From assembly GCF_003994465.1 (NCBI RefSeq), contig NZ_RZNX01000001.1, positions 62,001-126,000 on the forward strand: 64,000 bases of DNA, in the 5' to 3' direction. Source of the stretch: Paenibacillus zeisoli (GTDB lineage Bacteria; Bacillota; Bacilli; Paenibacillales; Paenibacillaceae). How positions within the stretch are numbered: position 1 is the stretch's first letter; the number at the start of each line of letters is the position of its first letter. Below the pieces are notes generated by a model. It ran no database searches. It saw only the letters and a program-made list of their open reading frames with translations, and was not told the DNA's origin. Below are positions 8,755 through 17,118 of this stretch, piece by piece. Made by a program: the position numbers and the translations under genes.

Positions 8755-9693
8755 TTATTTGGAGACATTGCCGGAATCGGTTGCTGTTGTCTCAGTATTT
8801 GTATTAGGATCGGCCACTGCCAGCTTGACCTGATACCCAGATGGGATATAGGCGGTATCGCGTACCTTGGTTATGACCTGGGCATACATCCCGGTAGGTC
8901 TAGGCTGCACCACCTCGGTATAAATCACCGCTACCTTCTTCGCTTGATCGTACCGAATCGATGAGATTCGAAGTCCGTATCCGGCATGCGGAGCCTGTGC
9001 GCTGACCTCTACCTCGGTAACCTGACCATCAATGGTCTTGGTGCTCAGGGCATATTCCTGAAGCGGGCGGCCGTCCGCTTGTGCCTTTAAATTCTTCGTT
9101 GCGTCCACACTTTCGTTAAGCCAGCCAGCCGCTACGCTTCGGGTAATCGGCGACTTAGGATTGAAATTCAGCTTGGCATCAAGAAGGGAAATCCCCAAGT
9201 TCAACAGGTTCTGAATGCTGCTCGTATAAGCTGGAGTGATGCTGTCTTCATCGGTAATCGTATTGTAACGGTTGATAGTCGAATAATCTTCATTTACTTG
9301 GATCGCTTGAGACAGTAAATGTGCGAACTGTTCGCGCGTCATGATCGTATCCGCGGTAATGTCCTTCGGAATGTCCAGACCATGAATCTGGGCAATGACA
9401 AAAGCTTCGGAATACCATGCCGAATTGCTAATCTTGGTGAAGTAATCGGAGGCTTCAGGCTTTTTGATAAATCTGTAAGTGTCCAGATTGAGGTCAAGTC
9501 CCTTAACGATCGAGTTAATACCCGATGCGTAATCCAGCTTCTGCTGGGGATCCAGACTGCTTCCCGGAATTTGTATGACGTTAATTTTGTTAGCTGTGAG
9601 GTCAGGCGCTGTATCTTGAAGCGCACTGACAGGTAGAGCTGCGCTAAGCAGCAGTACCGTAGTGAGCAGCAGCATGCTGTATTTCTTCTTCAT
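8755..9693 (-). CDS. Secreted SLH-domain protein with PrcB_C-like C-terminal domain
   Basis: 312 residues with a clear signal peptide (MKKKYSMLLLTTVLLLSAALPVSA, cleavage near 24). An SLH-type region spans about 85-200 (WYSEAFVIAQIHGLDIP, MTREQFAHLL, then SPITRSVAAGWL). The C-terminal about 70 residues (GYGLRISSIRYDQ to GYQVKLAV) resemble the PrcB C-terminal domain, first described in a treponemal protease-complex protein. It is expected to be wall-associated and its function is unknown. It sits on the opposite strand inside the carbohydrate locus, between GH3 and the AraC regulator, so it may be unrelated to sugar use. Confidence 0.75.
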   Translation of the reverse strand: MKKKYSMLLLTTVLLLSAALPVSALQDTAPDLTANKINVIQIPGSSLDPQQKLDYASGINSIVKGLDLNLDTYRFIKKPEASDYFTKISNSAWYSEAFVIAQIHGLDIPKDITADTIMTREQFAHLLSQAIQVNEDYSTINRYNTITDEDSITPAYTSSIQNLLNLGISLLDAKLNFNPKSPITRSVAAGWLNESVDATKNLKAQADGRPLQEYALSTKTIDGQVTEVEVSAQAPHAGYGLRISSIRYDQAKKVAVIYTEVVQPRPTGMYAQVITKVRDTAYIPSGYQVKLAVADPNTNTETTATDSGNVSK

Positions 9694-9776
9694 GATCTTC
9701 GTATCCCCTTTTTGGAGTAATATTCCTGTTCCCCTCTAGACGAGCATGCTGCGGAAAATGTTGCAAAATCAGAAGT

Positions 9777-10673
9777 TCATATCCCGGATGTTGAACCTTT
9801 GCGGAAGGCTGATGGCGAACACTTCATCATTTTTCGAAACACCCGAATGAAATAACTGATGTTATCAAAACCAACCTCGAGTGCAATATCCGAGATTTTG
9901 CGATCTTCCACTCTAAGCATTTCAGCCGCCTGCCGAATTCGATAACTGTTCACATAATCCATGGGAGTCTGTCTGGTCATGGACTTGAAGAAGCGGCAGA
10001 ACTGACCTTCACTCATGGGGATCAATTCGGCCAGCTCATTCAGCCTTATAGGTCGGTCATAATGCTGCTGGATATATAGAAGAACCTTCTTGAGCCGTTC
10101 AATTCTGGCCGCTCCTCCGGATGGGTTCATGCTGCGGTTGCAGGCAAGACCGCTTGCTGCAAGCTCGTAGAGCATCATAAGCAGATTGCCTTTGACTGCG
10201 GCTTCATAACCGGGAACCTCGGAACGGCAGGCCTCCATGATGGCTGAGATATGGGCTAACAAGCTGATCTCTTCGGGTGAGGTGGGCCGGATCAAGCGGG
10301 GGAAAGTAGCTTTTCGCTCCTGAAAAGGAAGTACCGTCCGGTCTTGAATGGCATCATATTGCGCGCTTGCCAGGAGCTGTGCCCCGAAGACAAGCGCAAA
10401 AAACCTGCAGCCTTCTGTTCCCAGTGCGTGCCCAGCGTGGATATCACCACCATCAATGAATACAGCCTCTCCGGCGCGGACAGGGAAGTGCTCTTCATCT
10501 AATTGGAACAGCACCTCACCTTCAAGCACGATAAAAATCTCGGATTCATCATGCCAGTGGCAATCCAGCACATGCTTACCTGGTCCAAAATCCATCCAGT
10601 AAGCCCCGAAAGGCTGCAAGTGCTCCCCGTGTATACGGCTTTCCTTTAACGAACTTTTCAGAGTCGGGTCCAT
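9777..10673 (-). CDS. AraC-family transcriptional regulator with N-terminal cupin
   Basis: 298 residues from the ATG at 10673, which has GAGGTGA five bases upstream; the GTG at 10682 would lie within that RBS. The N-terminal cupin-like sensor (about 15-115; HWHDESEIFIVLEGEV, GDIHAGHAL) would bind the effector sugar. The C-terminal AraC double HTH (about 195-290; IRLNELAELIPMSEGQFCRFFK and ISDIALEVGFDNISYFIRVFRK) binds DNA. It is divergently transcribed from the alpha-xylosidase gene across 135 bp, the usual arrangement for a local activator, so it probably controls GH31 expression in response to a xyloglucan-derived sugar. Confidence 0.85.
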   Translation of the reverse strand: MDPTLKSSLKESRIHGEHLQPFGAYWMDFGPGKHVLDCHWHDESEIFIVLEGEVLFQLDEEHFPVRAGEAVFIDGGDIHAGHALGTEGCRFFALVFGAQLLASAQYDAIQDRTVLPFQERKATFPRLIRPTSPEEISLLAHISAIMEACRSEVPGYEAAVKGNLLMMLYELAASGLACNRSMNPSGGAARIERLKKVLLYIQQHYDRPIRLNELAELIPMSEGQFCRFFKSMTRQTPMDYVNSYRIRQAAEMLRVEDRKISDIALEVGFDNISYFIRVFRKMMKCSPSAFRKGSTSGI

Positions 10674-10742
10674 ATTGATCACCTCATCAAAATAGTGCTA
10701 TATAAACATTCAATAATGTAAGTTTTAAATGAATGGTATCAG

Positions 10743-10766
10743 TATAATGCGAGTATAACGCTTACA
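10743..10766 (+). promoter_or_regulatory. Candidate -10 and cre-like site upstream of alpha-xylosidase
   Basis: TATAAT at 10743-10748 is a good -10 hexamer without a clear -35, consistent with an activator-dependent promoter. GTATAACGCTTACA at 10753-10766 has a perfect right half of the cre consensus but mismatches on the left. Confidence 0.35.
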
Positions 10767-10808
10767 TTTAGATTTGTAAAAGTATATTGAAAAGGTAGTG
10801 TGACGATT

Positions 10809-13133
10809 ATGAAGTTTACGGATGGTAACTGGTTAATCAAAGATGGCTTTTCTCTTCTGAATGCAGTACAAATGCATGACTTTGATATTACGGATAACAG
10901 TGTAACCGCATATGTATCAACTACCCCTATTGCTGATCGCGGAGGAATGATCAATACCATTCTATTAACGGTGAAGTTCCATTCTCCAGCTCCTGGAGTT
11001 ATTGGAGTAAAGTTAATTCATTGGGACGGAGAACGTGATCTGGGTCCGAATTTCGAGCTTAAGCAGGACAGCGGACACCAGGTAACGATTACGGAGAACG
11101 AACAGGAAGTCGTGATGCAGAGCGGGGACCTAAGTGTCCATATTGCCAAGGGCAGCAAATGGTCCTTCGATTTCTACCGCGGTACGGAGCGTATTACGGG
11201 CAGTGGCTTCAAATCTGTGGCTCACGTGAACGATACACAAGGAAATGTCTACATGCGGGAAGAACTCGACCTTAGTGTCGGAGAATGGGTGTACGGACTT
11301 GGGGAGCGTTTTACTGCTTTTCAGAGAAACGGGCAGATTGTTGATGTCTGGAATCAGGACGGAGGCACAAGCTCCGAGCAGGCTTACAAGAATATTCCGT
11401 TCTACGTAACCAATAAGGGTTACGGTGTGTTCGTTAATCATCCTGGGCTCGTATCCTATGAAGTTGCGTCCGAGAAAGTGAAGAAGGTTCAGTTCAGCGT
11501 GACAGGCCAGACGATGGAGTACTTCATCATCGATGGTCCAAAGCCAAAGGATGTTCTGAACAAATATACCAACCTTACAGGGAAGCCAGCGCTGCCGCCA
11601 GCATGGACCTTTGGTCTGTGGCTGTCCACCTCCTTCACGACGAATTATGATGAAGAGACCGTGAACTCCTTCGTTGACGGTATGGCAGAGCGGGATCTCC
11701 CACTGCATGTGTTCCACTTTGACTGCTTCTGGATGAAGGAATTTCACTGGTCGGATTTCAAATGGGATGAGCAGGTATTCCCCGATCCTAAGGGGATGCT
11801 GACTAGGCTCAAAGCCAAAGGACTTAAAATCTGTGTCTGGATTAATCCTTACATTGGACAGCGTTCCCGCTTATTCGAGGAAGGCAAGAGACTCGGTTAT
11901 CTGGTGAAGCGTCCTAACGGGGATGTATGGCAGTGGAACCTGTGGCAGCCGGGTATGGCGCTGGTTGACTTCACGAACCCGGAAGCCTGCGACTGGTATG
12001 CCGGATATCTGCGGGAACTGGTGGACATGGGCGTGGACAGCTTCAAGACGGACTTTGGTGAGAGAATCCCCGTGGATGTCGTATACCACGATGGGTCGGA
12101 TCCTGAGAAAATGCACAATTACTATACATTCCTTTATAACAAGGTTGTCTTTGAAGTGCTTCAGGAGAAGCTGGGCAAGAAGGAAGCCGCGGTATTCGCT
12201 CGTTCAGCAACAGCGGGAAGCCAGCAGTTCCCGGTTCATTGGGGTGGAGATTGCTACGCAGACTATGAATCTATGGCTGAAAGTCTTCGGGGCGGATTAT
12301 CTCTTGGGCTGTCAGGTTTTGGATTCTGGAGCCATGATATCGGAGGTTTCGAGAATACGGCCCCAGCTCACGTATTCAAGCGCTGGCTGGCATTCGGACT
12401 TCTGTCCAGCCACAGCCGCCTGCATGGCAGCAGCTCCTACCGGGTGCCTTGGGCTTATGACGAGGAAGCCGTTGAAGTTACGCGCTTCTTCACCAAGCTC
12501 AAATGCAGCCTGATGCCTTATCTATATAGCTCGGCCGTACAGGCAGCAGAGTATGGATTGCCTATGATGCGAGCCATGCTGCTGGAGTTCCCGGATGATC
12601 CGGCAAGTGAACTGCTGGATCGGCAGTATATGCTCGGTGATTCCATTCTTGCAGCTCCTGTATTCAGTGAAAAGGGAGACGTTAAATATTACCTGCCTGA
12701 AGGCAGATGGACCCACTTGCTTACAGGTGAAGTCGTTGACGGCGGGAAGTGGAGGAAAGAAGTTCATGATTTCCTGAGCCTTCCTCTCTATGTGCGCCCC
12801 AACTCTATTCTTTCCTTCGGAGCAGAGAATACGAAGGTAGATTATGATCTAGCCAATGAAGTAAAGCTGGTCATCTACGAGCTTGAAGAGGGTGCCGAAG
12901 CACGCGCTGTAGTACGCAATACGGAAGGAGAGGCCGAACTTCTGGTCACTGCAACCAGGGAAGCCGATGTGATCGAGCTTAAAGTTTCCGGTGCAGGCAA
13001 GGCCTTCCGGCTCAGCGTGAATGGAAGAGACAACCTGAACATTCTAGGTGATACGGATGCAGGGCCGACAAGCCCTGAAATCCGGGTTGGCGATTGGAAG
13101 GACGAGACACATATTCGCATAAAATTACAGTAA
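10809..13133 (+). CDS. yicI: Alpha-xylosidase, glycoside hydrolase family 31 (YicI type)
   Basis: 774 residues. The ATG at 10809 is chosen because MKFTDGNWLI aligns with the start of E. coli YicI (MKISDGNWLI); a GTG at 10800 is an alternative with closer RBS. From memory the protein is very similar to YicI throughout (772 aa). The nucleophile region SFKTDFGERIP lies near residue 415 and the acid/base region HWGGDCYADYES near 481, corresponding to Asp416 and Asp482 of YicI. The FGLWLSTSFTTNYDE and HVFHFDCFWMKEFHW segments that define the alpha-xylosidase pocket are conserved. It releases alpha-1,6-xylose from the non-reducing end of xyloglucan oligosaccharides or isoprimeverose in the cytoplasm. 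It is followed by its own terminator. Confidence 0.95.
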   Translation: MKFTDGNWLIKDGFSLLNAVQMHDFDITDNSVTAYVSTTPIADRGGMINTILLTVKFHSPAPGVIGVKLIHWDGERDLGPNFELKQDSGHQVTITENEQEVVMQSGDLSVHIAKGSKWSFDFYRGTERITGSGFKSVAHVNDTQGNVYMREELDLSVGEWVYGLGERFTAFQRNGQIVDVWNQDGGTSSEQAYKNIPFYVTNKGYGVFVNHPGLVSYEVASEKVKKVQFSVTGQTMEYFIIDGPKPKDVLNKYTNLTGKPALPPAWTFGLWLSTSFTTNYDEETVNSFVDGMAERDLPLHVFHFDCFWMKEFHWSDFKWDEQVFPDPKGMLTRLKAKGLKICVWINPYIGQRSRLFEEGKRLGYLVKRPNGDVWQWNLWQPGMALVDFTNPEACDWYAGYLRELVDMGVDSFKTDFGERIPVDVVYHDGSDPEKMHNYYTFLYNKVVFEVLQEKLGKKEAAVFARSATAGSQQFPVHWGGDCYADYESMAESLRGGLSLGLSGFGFWSHDIGGFENTAPAHVFKRWLAFGLLSSHSRLHGSSSYRVPWAYDEEAVEVTRFFTKLKCSLMPYLYSSAVQAAEYGLPMMRAMLLEFPDDPASELLDRQYMLGDSILAAPVFSEKGDVKYYLPEGRWTHLLTGEVVDGGKWRKEVHDFLSLPLYVRPNSILSFGAENTKVDYDLANEVKLVIYELEEGAEARAVVRNTEGEAELLVTATREADVIELKVSGAGKAFRLSVNGRDNLNILGDTDAGPTSPEIRVGDWKDETHIRIKLQ

Positions 13134-13152
13134 AAATTACAATAGAGGAAAA

Positions 13153-13184
13153 AAGTCCCCTTTTACCAAAGTGAAAGGGGACTT
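13153..13184 (+). terminator. Intrinsic terminator
   Basis: AAGTCCCCTTT (13153-13163) pairs with AAAGGGGACTT (13174-13184) after the alpha-xylosidase gene. The downstream T-tract is weak. Confidence 0.7.
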
Positions 13185-13192
13185 CGCTTATC

Positions 13193-13201
13193 TGCTATAA
13201 T
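13193..13201 (+). promoter_or_regulatory. Extended -10 promoter for the sensor kinase
   Basis: TGCTATAAT is a perfect extended -10 element (TGnTATAAT) just after the upstream terminator and 39 nt before the kinase start, so the kinase probably has its own promoter. Confidence 0.5.
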
Positions 13202-13216
13202 CGGGAGGTAGACTTG

Positions 13217-13237
13217 ATGAGAAAGAAAGAGGGATAG
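13217..13237 (+). CDS. Possible 6-codon upstream ORF in the kinase leader
   Basis: GGGAGGTAGACTTG precedes ATG-AGA-AAG-AAA-GAG-GGA-TAG (MRKKEG). Its stop ends 2 nt before the kinase ATG, and its last codons contain the kinase RBS. Such spacing would allow translational coupling. It may be coincidence. Confidence 0.25.
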   Translation: MRKKEG

Positions 13238-13239
13238 CC

Positions 13240-15021
13240 ATGCTGCACCGTATCGCCCGATTATCCAATAATCTCAAAATGAAGAATAAGCTGATCCTTT
13301 CTTTTGTTCTAATCGTGATGGCACCCGTCCTTATTATTGGCGGAGCGGTCACGTTCTATTTCAGGCAGCAGGCTTTGGATAATGCAATTAACCAAGCTAC
13401 CAATAACGTCGAGAAGATCAAGTCACAGACACTTACGATGCTGAGGGTACCCACGGATGTGTCGAATCTTCTTCTATTTGATGAGAATTTGAAGCAACTC
13501 ATTAATACGAGATACACCAGTGCATTAGAGCTTACCAAGAGCTATTTGTCCTATACCAAATTCAGTGATTATGTCCGGCAGTACAAGGAAGTGTCTGCTA
13601 TCCGATTCTACATGGACAATCCGAGTCTAATTAATAACTCGGAGTATATTCCGCTGAATAACCAGATTAAGCAGGCCCATTGGTATCAGAAGGCGATGAG
13701 CAGTAAAGTCATTGGCTGGTTCTACATTCCTGACGAGGAGGAGTCGCCGATCCACAGACTGAGCCTGGTCAGGAAAGTGAGCTATCCTGAGTATCATTCA
13801 AGCGGGGTGCTCATGGTAGTACTGAATCAAGACGGCCTTAATGGAATGCTGAAGCAGGAGCAGTTCGATACTTTTATCGTAGACGAACAGGGCTTCGTTA
13901 TTGCTGCGAATAATCCGGCAAAAGTGGGACAAACCCTGGAACAGATGAAGCTGGGGCTGAAGCCGGAGACCGTGAATAAAGGAACTTATAATCAGGTAAT
14001 CAAAGGCAGTCCTTCTTATGTAATTACAGATAATCTGGTGCCGGAATCAAGTATGAATGGCCTTCGGGTTATCTCTATATTCACAACTGAAAGCATCGTT
14101 AAAGATGCGAATCGAGTCAGCTTCATGGGATTCTTGTTCATGCTCTTAGTGCTAGTCATTGCACTACTCTTTGTCTATATCGTATCGGTTCTCACAACCG
14201 GACGTCTGCTTCAGTTAAGCCGCCAATTAAACATGGTTGCGCTGGGCAAGTTTGATGTTGAATCCAGAATCGATGGCAATGATGAGATCGGTCAGCTTTC
14301 CCGCCAGTTCAATTACATGGTGAGCAGTATCCAGCAATTGATGAATCAAGTCGTTGAGAAGACCGAGTATAATAACGCACTGGAAATTGCCCAGAAGGAA
14401 ATTAGGCTGAAAATGATGGCAAGTCAGATCAATCCTCACTTTCTATTTAATGCACTGGAATCCATACGGATGAATGCGCTGCTGAAGGGGGAGAAGGAGA
14501 TTGCCCATATTGTGAGGCTTCTAGGTAAATTAATGCGGAAGAACCTCGAAGCTGGACGGGAGAAGACTACACTTCGTGAAGAAGTGGAAATGATCCGTTC
14601 CTATCTCGAAATTCAAAAGTTCCGTTATGAAGAGCGGCTTAACTTTAACATTACAATCGATCCAGCCGCGGAGGGCGTTCTCATTCCGCCGCTTATCATT
14701 CAGCCCCTAGTAGAGAATGCGGTTGTGCATGGGATGGAGAACAAATCAGACGGTGTTGAGGTCAATGTAACCATTAAGGCTATGTATGACCGGCTTCAAA
14801 TTGCAGTTGAAGACAATGGAGCCGGGATAACGGAGGAACGCATGGATGAAATCATTCAATATATATCCGGTACGGAAGATTCAGAGAATCGCAGTATTGG
14901 GCTGCGGAATGTTCACCAGCGGCTTACCATGGTGTTCGGGCAAAAAGCGGGTCTGCAAATAACAAGCACCTATGGGGAACGGACCAGAATTTCATTTGTT
15001 ATCCCCACCGGTGAGGAATGA
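13240..15021 (+). CDS. Sensor histidine kinase, YesM family
   Basis: 593 residues. Two transmembrane helices (about 20-42 and 290-312) flank a large extracellular sensor of Cache type. A HAMP domain follows (about 315-370), then a His_kinase domain with the phospho-acceptor His near 399 in QINPHFLFNALES. The HATPase has PLIIQPLVENAVVHG and the VEDNGAGI G-box. This architecture defines the YesM/LytS-like branch, whose partners are AraC-type response regulators. The only such regulator nearby is at 4218, which supports pairing although the genes are separated. The ABC transporter genes start 98 nt downstream, and the binding protein may take part in sensing. Confidence 0.92.
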   Translation: MLHRIARLSNNLKMKNKLILSFVLIVMAPVLIIGGAVTFYFRQQALDNAINQATNNVEKIKSQTLTMLRVPTDVSNLLLFDENLKQLINTRYTSALELTKSYLSYTKFSDYVRQYKEVSAIRFYMDNPSLINNSEYIPLNNQIKQAHWYQKAMSSKVIGWFYIPDEEESPIHRLSLVRKVSYPEYHSSGVLMVVLNQDGLNGMLKQEQFDTFIVDEQGFVIAANNPAKVGQTLEQMKLGLKPETVNKGTYNQVIKGSPSYVITDNLVPESSMNGLRVISIFTTESIVKDANRVSFMGFLFMLLVLVIALLFVYIVSVLTTGRLLQLSRQLNMVALGKFDVESRIDGNDEIGQLSRQFNYMVSSIQQLMNQVVEKTEYNNALEIAQKEIRLKMMASQINPHFLFNALESIRMNALLKGEKEIAHIVRLLGKLMRKNLEAGREKTTLREEVEMIRSYLEIQKFRYEERLNFNITIDPAAEGVLIPPLIIQPLVENAVVHGMENKSDGVEVNVTIKAMYDRLQIAVEDNGAGITEERMDEIIQYISGTEDSENRSIGLRNVHQRLTMVFGQKAGLQITSTYGERTRISFVIPTGEE

Positions 15022-15119
15022 AATCTCTAATTTTTACATGGTTTTCGATCAAATCTGTTGGGTATTTACGAGTCAATTCCTGCTTTACAATGTGAGTATA
15101 GCAGAGGAGGGAACCAGAT

Positions 15120-16109
15120 ATGAAAACGCTAACAATGGATGACAACCTCCAACATGAAAGCGTAACCCCTAAAGCTCCCAAGAGAAAAAAGAAGACAAAG
15201 GGGGATTTCTGGAAGAGTGTTGGACAGCAGAAGTACTTATATTTTATGTCCATTCCATTTGTAATTTGGTTATTTGTTTTCAGCTATGTACCCTTGTGGG
15301 GATGGACCATGGCTTTCCAAAATTACAAACCAGCTAAGTCATTCTCTAACCAAAAGTGGGTAGGTCTCAAGAATTTCGTTGAGCTATTCCAGGATGAGCG
15401 GTTCTACCTAGTGCTCAGGAATACGCTTGCCATGAGTATTATGGGGATTGTCGTGGGCTTCATCGTACCGATCGTGTTCGCCATTCTTCTGAATGAACTC
15501 AGATCCATGAAGTTCAAGCGCACCATTCAGACCGTATCTTATCTTCCCCACTTCGTATCCTGGGTCGTTGTAGCCGGGATCATCACCAAGCTGCTGTCGA
15601 TCGATGGAGGAATTGTGAATGAAATTCTGTTATCGCTTCATATCATCGACCAGCCCATTCAATTCATGGCTAAAGGAAATTGGTTCTGGGGAATTGTAAC
15701 CGCTTCCGATGTTTGGAAAGAAACGGGTTGGAACGCCATCATTTACCTTGCAGCGATTACCGGGATTGATAAAGAGCAGTATGAGGCAGCCCGTGTAGAC
15801 GGAGCCAGCCGGTTCCGGCAGATATGGAATATTACATTACCTGGCATCAGACCTACTATTATGGTCCTGCTCATTCTGTCGATCGGTCATCTAACCAGTA
15901 TCGGATTCGAGAAGCAGATGCTGCTCGGCAACAGCCTGGTAACGGACTATTCCGAGGTCCTCGATCTGTACGCACTGAAATACGGTATTCAGATTAACCG
16001 GTTCTCCTATGGTACAGCTATCGGGATGTTCAACTCTATTGTCAGCATTATCCTGTTGTTCACTGCGAACGGACTGTTCAAGAAATTTGCGAAAGAAAGC
16101 ATCATGTAG
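15120..16109 (+). CDS. Carbohydrate ABC transporter permease, LplB type
   Basis: 329 residues from the ATG at 15120 (RBS GAGGGAACCAGAT). After a Lys-rich cytoplasmic N-terminus of about 38 residues come six hydrophobic segments and the permease EAA loop (about 222-245; EAARVDGASRFRQIWNITLPGI) that contacts the ATPase. The sequence is of the LplB/YtcP CUT1-like subfamily typical of Paenibacillus polysaccharide loci. It starts a three-gene transport unit with the next permease 15 nt downstream. No ATPase is encoded here, so a shared MsmX-type ATPase elsewhere is expected. Confidence 0.92.
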   Translation: MKTLTMDDNLQHESVTPKAPKRKKKTKGDFWKSVGQQKYLYFMSIPFVIWLFVFSYVPLWGWTMAFQNYKPAKSFSNQKWVGLKNFVELFQDERFYLVLRNTLAMSIMGIVVGFIVPIVFAILLNELRSMKFKRTIQTVSYLPHFVSWVVVAGIITKLLSIDGGIVNEILLSLHIIDQPIQFMAKGNWFWGIVTASDVWKETGWNAIIYLAAITGIDKEQYEAARVDGASRFRQIWNITLPGIRPTIMVLLILSIGHLTSIGFEKQMLLGNSLVTDYSEVLDLYALKYGIQINRFSYGTAIGMFNSIVSIILLFTANGLFKKFAKESIM

Positions 16110-16124
16110 AGGGGAGGAAGACAC

Positions 16125-17024
16125 ATGGCAGGCAGCGCATTTAATTCCACACGATCTGAGAAAATATTCGATTGGTTCAATTACACTTTCTTGACCCTGG
16201 TGCTGATAGTGACCCTGTATCCTTTCCTTAACGTGCTGGCGATCTCGCTAAATGACTCAACAGATACCGTACGTGGCGGAATATATTTGTGGCCCCGGGC
16301 TTTCACCTGGGACAATTACCAGACGATTTTTAACTACACTGGACTCATACAAGGACTGAAGATCTCAATTCTCCGGACCCTTGTAGGAACCGTGCTGGGT
16401 CTAATCGCGGCCTCGATGCTGGCATTTACGCTCAGCCGGGTAGACTTCAGAGGCAGAAAGTTCATTTCCACTTTTGTCGCTTTGACCATGTATTTCTCTG
16501 GCGGAATTGTACCGACATACATCCTGATGAGAGACCTTCACTTAATCGGTACGTTCTGGGTATATGTTCTACCCGGTTTGGTAAGCGGATTCAATGTATT
16601 CATTATCCGTTCATTCATTGACGGTCTGCCGTTCGCCCTACAGGAATCAGCCAAGCTGGATGGCGCCAATGACTTTACGATCTACTACAGAGTCATTCTT
16701 CCGCTTTGCAAGCCCGTGCTGGCCACGATCTCTCTATTCCTTGCGGTAGGTCAATGGAACTCCTGGTTCGATACTTATCTCTATAATGGCACCAAACAGC
16801 AGTGGACCACACTTCAGTATGAGCTGATGAAGGTGCTCCAGAGTACACAGCAGGGCGGCAATATGACTAATGCCAACGATCTGGCCACCCAGCTGGCACA
16901 CGTCTCACCCGATTCCATCAAAATGGCTATAACCATAGTGGTGACCATTCCAATTCTCGTGGTATATCCATTCCTTCAAAGATACTTTGTCGGCGGGATG
17001 ACCCTGGGTGCTGTTAAATCCTAA
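16125..17024 (+). CDS. Carbohydrate ABC transporter permease, YtcP type
   Basis: 299 residues (RBS GAGGGGAGGAAGACAC), six predicted membrane helices and the EAA loop ESAKLDGANDFTIYYRVILPL near residues 182-205. The ending RYFVGGMTLGAVKS is characteristic of YtcP-type partners of LplB. Together with the permease 15 nt upstream it forms the channel of an oligosaccharide importer. The gap to the binding protein (94 nt) contains a short perfect hairpin (17063-17077, TCAGGC/GCCTGA) that may stabilise the downstream message. Confidence 0.92.
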   Translation: MAGSAFNSTRSEKIFDWFNYTFLTLVLIVTLYPFLNVLAISLNDSTDTVRGGIYLWPRAFTWDNYQTIFNYTGLIQGLKISILRTLVGTVLGLIAASMLAFTLSRVDFRGRKFISTFVALTMYFSGGIVPTYILMRDLHLIGTFWVYVLPGLVSGFNVFIIRSFIDGLPFALQESAKLDGANDFTIYYRVILPLCKPVLATISLFLAVGQWNSWFDTYLYNGTKQQWTTLQYELMKVLQSTQQGGNMTNANDLATQLAHVSPDSIKMAITIVVTIPILVVYPFLQRYFVGGMTLGAVKS

Positions 17025-17118
17025 TTTCTAATTTCTAATTCAGGTCCTTAATCATGGTGAACTCAGGCTCAGCCTGATCACATAAAGAATTGACTCAAGC
17101 CTACAGAGGGGGATAAAG

